Shown: in pieces, positions 53,447-64,000 of the stretch
Layout: every line of letters begins with the position of its first letter
How positions within the stretch are numbered: position 1 is the first letter of the stretch
Assembly (NCBI RefSeq): GCF_020184175.1
Contig: NC_065530.1
Span: 78,035,260 to 78,099,259, forward strand
Direction: 5' to 3'
Source: Aphis gossypii
Taxonomy: Eukaryota; Arthropoda; Insecta; Hemiptera; Aphididae
DNA: 64,000 nt
Translations under genes and position numbers: made by a program
Notes under the pieces: model-generated
The model's input: the letters and a program-made list of their open reading frames with translations, nothing else
The model's database searches: none
Told to the model about the DNA's origin: nothing

Positions 53447-56400
53447 GACAACGGTTGCGATTCATTTTAATTTAATATAGTTCACTTTGATGCAGAAATG
53501 GTTTTTCAGCCGTCATATAATTGTATGAAGTTAGGTATATCTTGCCATGTATATATATGGCCACAGATTTATTTGGATTTTACGTGTCCCCCGTCCAGCG
53601 CGTTTATACGTCCGCGATAACAAAACGACTACAATTTATTGAAATTATACCGTTTGTTTGATCGGTCATTGCCGGCAATCGCATTACGTTTAAAATCCCA
53701 TGCCAATCGGCCTAATGGCCGGCGGACCGTAACTAAAACGTGTATACTACTAGACCTTATCTGCATTTAAAATATACTCCTGGCGGCGGTGCGACTGTGT
53801 GTACGGTGTTTTGAGGGGGGGGGAGAACTGCACTTTACGTAAGCCACAATTAACGCGATTTACATTAATGTTATTATTATTATTATTATATCGTTTTTGC
53901 CGGACCCACACACAACCCGTTCGGTTCAATTGACCGTCGGACAATTAAAATTGAAAAAAAAACGCATCCCCTTAATGGACAATGTACTGCACGACGTATG
54001 TATGTTTTAGCCGAAGTGATTTATCTGAACTATTATATTATTTTATTAATGTTAATTTTTTCAACGAGGCTTTAAAGAAATATAAATCAACAGATATGGT
54101 GATTATATTGTATTCTATACACGCATATATTCATTGTTATAGCCAATACGGCCGAGTTTCGATAAAATAATAATAAACATTATACGCCGTGTAACAGGAT
54201 ACGAACTGAGAAATGTAATTAAAACCAATATTAACTAAATTGTAATAAATGTTTTTTTATTTTTATATTGTCTAGTATAACATAATTTATAAACGCAGTA
54301 AATATATTTTTTTAAATGTTGATTTTAACAAATGTTATTACGTATAGTTGGTTAGTTTAACAGTTCTTTTAATGTATTTGATATCTATCATCGACGTATT
54401 TACTAAAAGTCAACAGTTATGTCATTATGATCGTTATTGTTATGATATTATTTGTTTTCGAACGGGTATCCTTAGGAAAAAAAGGTACGACCTAAACCTT
54501 TTTTTAGACGCAGGTGTGATTGTATAGGGTAGTGATGGCATAGCTTAGCGTCTCTATACCTCGGCATCATATAAAAGGGTTGAAACGGGTGAAATCGTAG
54601 TACGTATTTTTTTTTTTGTCACTTCGAAGCGTTCCGTAAAACAGGTGGCGGGCAATACCGTTTTTAATAAATGTACAGTCCTCGGGGAAAGGCAAATATA
54701 ACGAAAGACAAATGGTTGTTTTCCGTGTAAGCACTAAGCACACACCGCGTGAGCAGACTGCAGTCGTCGTTTTTCGAGTTTTGCACGTCTCTTACCGTAC
54801 TACACCGATGACGTGACGACGATAAGTATTGCGGGGTGAATGTCAACAAGACGTAGACCTATATATATATATAGGTGACGGTTCTCTGAGTTCTCTCTCC
54901 CGTTTCTATATTACAATAATAACTATTATTATTATTATTATTATAATCGAAAACTTCGTCAACACTCGTGCAGTGCGTGCGCTCGTTTGCGCACATACAA
55001 CGAACTTCAATTAATTATTATCGAATGACATTTCTTCGGCGTTTGTTTTCCATAATATTAACATATTAACCTTTGGCGGCGGGCCTGAAAACATACAACT
55101 ATTCTTATAGCATAGTATATACTCCGCTTTCCACGTGTGGCGGCCGAAATGTTAACGAGTCAAAAGATTCGCGCCCGACGTTTTTCGACGCGCTTTGAAG
55201 ACACGGAAAAACAATATTATATTATTATTATTATTATATCGCGTACGAGGGGGACATTTTAATAAACTCCGCGTACGTGTACAAGTTAATAGGACCCGAG
55301 CGATATATGTTAAACAGCAATTAGTAGGAAAATATGCCATTTCCACCGTATGTGTACACGGCGAGTATGCGACTTTATTATACGTATACAACATTATTAT
55401 AATGTGTTCAAGTCACTATAATGGCGTAGTCTTACGTTTCATTTTTGCTAATAATACCGTGTACCTTTTATAATACGCGTCAAATTAAAATTTATCAGCA
55501 CTACTCATAAATGGGTGCATCATAACCGAATATATACTTGTATTTTTAAACATTATGTTTCAAAAAGTTTCTAATGTTTATCGAGTCGTGCACGATGGTA
55601 AAATTTTGTACAAACACCTAACGCATATTAGTGTAGTAGTAGTCTAAATTCTTATATATTATTATTATCATCAAAATTCATAATACCATAACAGTAAAAT
55701 ATTAGAATGTTGTCGTCAAATGCAAGTGCTGTTAATGTTGTAAAGTGATATATTTTTCAAGGTTAAATTATCTTTCCGAAAAACAAAAACATTTCAAAAT
55801 TTGGAAAATAAAATAAAATTTTGGTAGGCACAAAGTTATTTTCTGTAGATAAAAAAATATTGTCCTAGGATTTTTTTTTTCAAAACTGTATAATATATTA
55901 TGGTTGTGTACATTGTTTGTTTAATCTGGCCAGGATAAATGTATTTTTATATTTTAATAAATAATTATAGCCGATGAAATATATATATGTATGTGTCTTC
56001 TACAAGTTGCGGAACACATGCCGTTTCTGTTTGCATAAATATAAATATAATATATTATGTGTTATGTCATTATTTTTAGTGTAACGAGTTATTGCGATCG
56101 TTTTTTTGGCCAATACGCATAATATTATAAATCATTTTGAAAATTACACACGAACGACAACAACTGCTATCCAGTCACTTTATTTTTTTTTAATCCGTAA
56201 AAAACGCGTACAAACACCATAAATATAATTTAATGAAAATATATAAATATAATGATATTACGTTTTCGGTATATCGTATGTGAATATTTTTGCTATAAAT
56301 CAGATATCGACGTGGGTAGGCACTAGGGGCGAAAACGAAATACGCGCGCCGTGTCGTCGGACCGTCTATTATTTTCACATCAACGAATATTCACTACAAT

Positions 56401-57000
56401 ATTATTATTGTTTTATTGTTCATATTATAATATATTATGGCAGCGTGTTATAAACCATAGTGTGCTCATGCGATTTTTGAATTAATCCAATGAAGACACC
56501 CGCCGAAAACATGGAAATTAATTCAGTTCATCACGACAAACCATCATTATACACACTCCGAAGTATCTTGCAATCTCTTTTTTGTGCCATACGTGTGCAG
56601 TGTGTATTATTATAGGCGTCTATTTTTTTTCCACTTCGTCAAAAGGGAGTGACGCTCTGTTGGGTATATTGACATTATATTATGCGGTTTGACGATTACC
56701 ATGATACACACGCACTCGCACCTGCCGTTCGAAATGAAACAACTGTTTTACTTCACAGACAAACAGGTTCAAAGTTATTTTGTAGGCAGAAAGCACTCGG
56801 CTATTTTTTACACTCCTGGCTGACACAATGGCACATAAATCGAATAATAATTGTACGTAAAATAAATATTATGCTTATTGACATTATTCGAATTTTGAAG
56901 TGAGTCACAGGTCCTATAGACCAACCGATGTGATATTGGGGTAAGGTCGAATTTTACTTATTTTAGTCGAATTGCATTTGGGCTTAAAAAAAATAGTAAT

Positions 57001-59040
57001 GACCGAATATAGTGCTTCGACCAAGAAAGACGTTTCAACAAAAATTTAAAAAAATAAACTTAATTTAAACGTTTTGAAAATATGAATTTCCATTTTCACT
57101 GAAAATTTAATGATTGATTATATATATATATATATATATATATAAATATTTTTATATATTTGTCATTGTGTACCTATAACTTTGTAGTATATATTATTAT
57201 TATTATTTTTATTATATTATTTAATTATATTACCTTTGTAGAAATTATAAGAAACTGAATTTAAAATGTAATATCAAAAACTGAACTGAATGCACTGTAC
57301 ATAAAGGATTGTGTTCAATTAGTAGCCAATTTTTTTAATTCTATTTTTATAATTATTATTACAAACGATAATTTCAAATAATAGTCACAAATTCAAAAAT
57401 TTTAAAAATACTTTCAAAATAAAGTTATTTCATATTTCAACATTTATACTTAATAGGCTTATAGCAAATATATAAAATTATTTTTAACTACGCCAATGGT
57501 CCAATGGTTAAAACTATTGTCAGTCTCTTGTCTGTAAGTGAAAAGACAAATAAGGGTTTTCAAAACATTTAAGTTAGGATTATTTTTTAAACATTTTTGT
57601 TGAAACACATTTTTGAATAAAGTGCAGTTTGATCATTATTTTTATTTTCAACTCGAGTGTAATTTGAACAAATGGACAAATAATTAAATAATTTAGAAAA
57701 AAGTGTAATTCGACATTTTTTCGATACTGATATACACTTATATTATGATACTCACACTTACCCTTAACTATCCATTTGCCTTATCATTTAATGTTACATG
57801 CATTGTTTTGTCAAATTCCATTTAAATAACTGCGATATTTTTCGACAAAATTCCTGTGCTTGTGTCCTTTGAAAGGGTTGATTTAATATTATAATAAAGA
57901 TAGTATTATTTCTTTTGACCAAATCCAAACATTTATTCGTTTAAAACAACAAAGGAATATTTCTACTGCTGAGGTATTTGGCATTTGATTTTAGGGACAA
58001 AAATGTAAATGTGAATGTTGAGAAAACCTAACCCCAGTGACGCTAATAACAACCATTTAGAAATTATGTTTTGAAGTAAGTAATTGTTGTCGTATATATT
58101 ATAGCAAACTTTTAATCTAATTTAAGCCATTAAAATTGTAGTTAAGAGAATAACTTTTGAAATAAACACATTTTTTTCGGGTTCAAATCAATTTCGAATC
58201 ATTAATTTGTGAAAAAAACCTTTTCTCGTATTTCACGTTTAATTCTTATAAAGTTTCTAATTGCTATACAGTTGCATTGGTTTTATTTCTTAACTTTTTA
58301 CTCAACGAGACACATATTATAAAGACATACTTAAAAGTTTTAGCGATTTAATGTTTCTGCATCGTTGGTTCTTATGAAAGGAATACATACAGTTTTATAA
58401 AATAGTTAATCTTTACAAATATAATTTACAGTTTTAAGGATCATTTGTCAATTAAGTTACGATAAGAACCGAAAATGCGGGTTCAGTAATTAAAAACAGT
58501 TTGTATTTAATAATTAATAAATAATGTTTTTTTCTCTAAAAAAAACCAGCATCTATATGACTATATAATGTCCGAAAATAAAATAAAGATCGGAAGATAC
58601 GAAAGGGTTCATGCCCTTTATTTGTCTGCACGGTTTAGGAAACTAATTATTTTCCTTAATAAACAATAGACACGTGACGCTTAGTGGACAAACCAGATTA
58701 TGATTGACGTTAACGTAATTGGATCAAAACCAAAATGGATAAAAAAAAATGAAAACACTAACTAACAACATCCGATGTTTTCTAAACGTTTTGATTTTTC
58801 CAATTATTCGAATGATACACTGATTAACAATTATTAATTTTCAGTAACTATTATTTTAGTGATAAAGTAAAATATAAAATTTACTATAGAGTATAAAACA
58901 TGGTTAAATATTCTTCTAGTCGAACACTTAAATCGTCAAAAACAATGTATTCGAAATAGTTTTTACACAATACATCTTTTAAATCACTTTAAATGCTTGT
59001 AAAGTTGGATTTATTTAATAGTTTTTCTATGATTGTTACG
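57001..59040. other. AT-rich intergenic DNA, no gene seen
   Basis: AT-rich with a (TA)n tract at 57,119-57,144. No open frame of note. Confidence 0.6.
57119..57144 (+). repeat. (TA)13 microsatellite
   Basis: Uninterrupted TA dinucleotides in AT-rich DNA. Confidence 0.9.
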
Positions 59041-62000
59041 TAATAATTTAATACGAGTATAACGTGCATTTATCGATTATATTGTACTTGAATGCATTTA
59101 TTTATTTTTATTCTGTACGATCGTAAGTTTTTATACATAGAGTTATGGGGTTCCACTTAAGTCACTACATCGACCCCGGTCCATCGAGAACGTGACTTAT
59201 TTTCGCTTCTTTAACGGCTGTTTAACAAAGTCATATAACACGATCACGATTCGAAAATTATTATTACACACACTTATTACGACTTTTATACATTTTATAT
59301 TTTTATTTTATGATCGCCGGTGGTCAAGGAGCTATACATAGTTTTTACAATGAGTACATATTATATATATATATATGTATATAAACATGCTCTAAACGTC
59401 AATCGGCCATGAATTTATTTATTCCCCTATTACATTGTGTGCGCCGCAGGCGTAAAAACTGCAAATGACCATTGAATATTATCATAACGACCCCGCAGAA
59501 GTCGTAAACATCGGAAGAGTGTATCACTTGGACAAAGTCACTTGTTCGGCGATAGTTTACGATTCACCGTCAACCGAGTGCTGGACGGTGATTTTTCGGA
59601 CGCACCGTAAACAATAAAGTTAAATATAATAAAAACGAAATTGGGGGAAAACAATAATGTCCGTTCACGTGATAAATCGAAGTGCATTGTTATAACAAAC
59701 GTTTGTTAAAAGTAAATCAATCAATCGTTGTCGCCCTGTACTGCTGTCACCGAACGATTTTCAGAAAAATCGAAACATTAAAACAAATGAATAGTGTACA
59801 GTATATAAAAATATAACAGTGTAAATAAAATTAAATGTACAATATTTAGAATAGGTATAATATACATATTGTTGCAATATTCAAACATATATAATAAGGT
59901 CACACTCTGAAATTTCTATACAATTATAATTGAAACAATATATTATAACAAGATATTGTCTGAACCGAGTCACGATTAATGCAACTGCAGTAATTTATTA
60001 CTGCGCTTGGCGTTCCCCAGTTTAGTAAACAGTTAAATCAAAGAGAAACCGAAGTGTACTCGATTGTCATTGCAGAATGTTATATGTGCGGTACCGTTGA
60101 CTATCTCTATGTGTTTTTCATTTGAGCTTTGGGTTCGGCGGAAGGGTTCAATTCCTCATATACACGCACGCACAAGTATAATATACTGCAATGTTATATG
60201 CACCACACCGCTCGGTTCACTTTTAGGCGCACAACAGATGGCCGCAAACGGATACTAATCCCCTCGATACAGCTCCTACAATAACTTCTAAAGGATTTGC
60301 GGTTATTCGAGATCACTATCAACGTTTATCGTATACATAAAGGAGACACGTATAGTATTTAACTGGAAATTTATAATAATTATATAGATGAACGTTGTAT
60401 AACAGCGAACGGGTTCAAAAGGTTTTCATACGAATTAATATCAACCGCGGGAATCGCGTTAATTCAAATTCTATATCGGTACACTGAATATCCTGATCTA
60501 TTTAAAACAAGACACTCGCTAAAATAAGTGTGTCAAAAATATAAAGTTTTTGAAAATATTTTTTATACTTGATTATAAATGTAACAACACTTTTTTAGAG
60601 AAATTATATCTTGACTCTATTCTATGTATTTTGTTATTCAAAAAAATAAAAGAGTAAAAAAATAGTAATGGTATTAAAATTCAAAAGCCGGGATGGGACG
60701 AGATAACGCGCAGTGTGATTCAAAAGTCACAGATAATAAACACGGTCTCGTCTCGTATCGCACGATATAATATGTGTACGTACAAAGGTTTAATTTATTT
60801 AGGTCCAGGTGGGATTTTACTGATTGCACGAAAGCCGTTTGAAATTCTAAAACGACTGTACATCGATAGGTGTATAATATATAAATAAATATGTAGTATC
60901 CGATATTGCAGTGAATGCTGTAATCCAATATAATGCAGCAATACGACTTACTAAAAAAACATAAAATGAGTTTCGTTTGATTTGATTTTGCGTATTCTGC
61001 ATGATAATATTATTACTTAACATATTATTCGGATTGAAAGCATTTCCCGTTTAACGTCTTTACATGTCGCTCGTGCGCACACGAATTCGTATAAATATAA
61101 ATAGATACACGTGGGCATTGCGTATGCATACACCCGTAATTCGCTCGGTCATAACTCCGAGCCATCTCATTACACGTCCCCCGCGTGGAATCGAAAAAAC
61201 TGTGCCATATCAATGTGTGCATATTATATACACTTAGGAGAGTCATATATGTCTGGCGAGTGCTTTGCATGTAAATTCATCTCGTATAACTCGCACGCGC
61301 CGATAAAACAGCGACGCGCATCTGATAAAATTAACTAAAAGAAAAACGGAGAATCCATTCCCCGGGTTTTTTATGTATTCAAACGGGCCGGTGATAAAAA
61401 AAATATAACAGAAAACATCGCAGCAGCCCCCTCGGCGGCGCGGCTCGTTTTCGAAAGAATTGGATTTCCGGTTGAAAATTTCGCGGAATTTCAATTATTT
61501 CATCGGCTAAATGACACACATTTCCACTCGGTACTTGCCGACGCCGCGGCGGCGGTGGCGTGTATAATAATAATACGATTCGATTGAACATATGGGATGG
61601 TTTTATTTTTCGTATATACATATATTTTTACGAATAATGCTTCATTTGCATCTGCGACAATTTATTGACAATACTCCGAGCTCAATGGACCGATCGTCAT
61701 AAACACAGCCCGAGGGATCGATTAGCTATCGGCACATAAAATATATTCTCCACCCACCCTTGTTTACGTTCCGGAATGAATATCCGTTGAGAGAGAGAGA
61801 GAGAGAAGTTACTCTTTGTTCGGTTATTGACTTTTGAGTTTTTAAGTGTCGTCGTCGTACAGAGTTTTTTTTCCTGATATTCACAATGTTCGAACAAAAA
61901 ATAATTCGAGTCGATATAACTACGATAATAAAGTATAACGAGTTAAGAGACGCGTCAAACGCAAACAATCCTATACCAATTAGTTTTCAACCAAGTAGTT

Positions 62001-64000
62001 ATGGGGAAGAAAAAAGAAAAAACCAATCACGTGGCTGTACAAAAAGTAGGTGACATATTACTTTAAGACGAACCAGCATTTATCTATATAATAATAATTA
62101 TTGCATTAAACGTATTACTATTATTCAAATTAGATTTTATTAGCGAGCTAGTGTAGTTTGTCTATAGATTTTAACTATAGTGACTGTGTGTGTTTGTAAA
62201 AATAGATAACATTTAATATTTATATTGTGTATTAGCTATAAATTATGTGCACATAGTATCGTGGACATGATATTATGATGATTAACTGCTATCGATACGA
62301 TAAAATATTCATTACTCACACACAATTAACTGTACATACGATTTATTGTCAATTTACGTCATGCGAGAACATATATTAACAATTTACATTGACGCCATTC
62401 GTATAAATGAACTTTGTGCGATTATGAAACTTTTGTAAGACTCTATTTACCTAAGGTAGGTAGGTGGTACCTACTTTGCAAGTATTTAGTAAGCAAAAAA
62501 CTGAATAATCATTGAAATTGACTTAAACGGTTATTTAAATATATTTGAGATTTTTCATATTTTTTTATATTTACCTACATTATCTGACTCTGTCTACTGT
62601 AATTATATATCAGCTGTACCTGTCTATTTTAGGATATCTTAAATAAGTCATAATCGGTCAAGTCCCATCACTCCTGATCACATTACAGCATTATATTGTC
62701 TAATATTATATATTACCTACGCGTATACATTCGAAGGACGCTTAGCTATTATACTCTCCGCAACATCCGAATAATTATTGGCAGCAGCTATACGCGTATA
62801 TAATATACCTATAATATCACACGCGTCTGAATAATTCAGCCTCACATTAATTATTATCGTGTAATAATTCATAGGTTGTTAGCCGAAATCCTTTTTGCGA
62901 TTATTCAAGCCCGGGGTCGGGGTGTATACATTGTTCGGCACACATGCAAAACGATGATGTATGTGCGCAAATAGTATATTATTATTATTATCGTTGTTGT
63001 TTGCTATCTATTTGGCTCATTTCGATCGGCCGACGCCGCTTGTTTGGATTTATCGGTTCATTATTAATATTCATATGCACGTATAGAGGGCCCACCAAAA
63101 TGTGAATGATGCATGAGAACGCATGCAATATCCAGAGTAATTACAGTTATTATTACGGTAATCATACTAAGCGCACACAGCGAATAAATTACTAATGACG
63201 TATCGACCAGCGCGGTTATTTCAATGGATTAAAAATTAAACATTTTTTTGTTCTTTTGCTATTTAGTCCCGACGTTAATTTTGATTAATGCCATGAAATG
63301 ATATAATTTTTTTCATTCCACTGCGAACTACGGTTATTACTAGAGTGACCACCAATTTTCAGTTATAAATTGGTTCACATTAAAATGCAAACAGTGTTAG
63401 GGTTGATTATACACAAATAATGATAAACAAGCGAAAACGCAGAGAAGTGTAAATTATTCTGTATGACTAATATATAGTCACTATTCTCTATTATAATATA
63501 TGACACCAGGACACCTATACGAGTTTGCTCCCAATTATTACAAAATTAGTTTAAATTTATTTTATTCTAATTTATTAACTGTATTTAAATTATAATTTTC
63601 AACCAGCAACATTTCCCTTTCCATTTTGCACAGATTTTAAAGTGTCTAAAATACCTAGATCGTTTGTTGGCGTTTCAGAATAAATTGTACATTGTATGTT
63701 AAAAAAGTTTTTCAAGTTGAATGTTTTATTTTCTATACACTACATAGCAGATGTATATTACTATACACTCTTAAACGTTTATCGCGACGTCGCCATAGGA
63801 AGTTAATGTCCGCCGTAACGACCGGCTAAAGGATTCCCAAGATTTCTTCGTCGTCCCAATAAAACGTCTTGAATAAAAAATACGACGATACATAATATCC
63901 TTTTCAGCTTTTCAGACCGTAAAAAGAATTCTTCATCATAAAACCAATGTTTTACGTTTATGAAACCATTAGACATAATGTTTAGTTAGTGATGAATACG
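59041..64000. other. CpG-richer intergenic DNA to window end
   Basis: Alternating CpG-richer (59,040-60,500; 60,660-62,000; 62,640-63,240; 63,780-63,900) and AT-rich parts. A (GA)n tract lies at 61,789-61,806. Frames at 61.0-61.6 kb are open in several readings at once without domains. No gene, RNA or mobile element is supported, although an exon of a gene outside the window cannot be ruled out. Confidence 0.4.
61789..61806 (+). repeat. (GA)9 tract in a CpG-rich block
   Basis: Uninterrupted GA dinucleotides after tatccgtt. It is one of six GAGA-rich places in CpG-richer parts of the window. Confidence 0.85.

Larger units (their letters stand above)
51130..57000. other. CpG-rich blocks, no confirmed gene
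   Basis: 51,130-52,660 and 53,330-56,950 are CpG-richer with AT-rich gaps. (CA)n lies at about 52,026-52,045, (AAT)n at 53,422-53,446, a G run at about 53,815-53,823 and (ATT)n near 54,920. Open frames occur on both strands at 51.2-52.3 kb with no domain and low-complexity content. A regulatory role for the region is inferred from base composition only. Confidence 0.4.

Noticed and set aside
1..64000. tRNA or rRNA genes
   Set aside because: A few ggttcga/ggttcaaat-like words were examined (for example 15,121 and 58,180), but none sits in a cloverleaf-compatible context. No rRNA-like sequence was seen.
1..64000. CRISPR arrays or prokaryotic insertion
   Set aside because: No regularly spaced direct repeats with unique spacers, and no compact gene clusters; the window has eukaryotic gene structure throughout.

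Overview
The window looks like a piece of an insect nuclear chromosome, most likely an aphid. Introns have GT/AG borders, the background is very AT-rich with many A/T runs, the short words taggtac/gtaccta recur throughout, and long gene-poor stretches alternate with CpG-rich blocks. There is no sign of prokaryotic gene density, operons, CRISPR arrays or rRNA. The species cannot be fixed from the sequence alone.

Two genes are well supported, both on the minus strand. At 3,464-4,547 a three-exon gene encodes an NME5-type nucleoside diphosphate kinase homologue: an NDPK domain with the active-site His, followed by a C-terminal DPY-30-like motif. At 46,584-48,278 a two-exon gene encodes a CEP78-type leucine-rich-repeat centrosomal protein. 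In both, splice phases join exactly and the joined proteins read through the family signatures. Both families belong to centriole, cilium and flagellum biology, which in insects means sensory cilia and sperm. The 42 kb between them gives no other evidence that they work as a unit.

Weaker gene candidates are a 64-residue secreted-type protein (37,485-37,679, -), an unrecognised 218-codon ORF (36,425-37,081, -), a 74-codon ORF (14,925-15,149, -), an ORF with a membrane segment (20,881-21,147, +) and several isolated exon-like segments (16.4, 33.5, 45.4 and 51.1 kb).

Structure. About 1-3.45 kb is intergenic DNA carrying a long palindrome (two arms of about 465 bp around a 137-bp spacer) that includes a second, inverted copy of NME5 3'-flank sequence. 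From 4.6 to 36 kb there is mostly AT-rich DNA with CpG-rich blocks, a very recent 428-bp tandem duplication (11.6-12.5 kb), an 87-bp tandem duplication (19.0-19.2 kb) and dispersed repeat fragments. From 36.1 to 38.2 kb two candidate genes lie between matching sequence blocks containing GATA-type sites. From 38 to 64 kb there are long CpG-rich stretches without convincing long ORFs, interrupted by CEP78. Several CpG-rich blocks carry GAGA tracts, which suggests regulatory DNA, perhaps of a large developmental gene whose exons lie mostly outside the window. I found no clearly new biological system. The items most worth checking are the palindrome beside NME5, the small secreted-protein locus with paired GATA blocks, and the isolated exon candidates.
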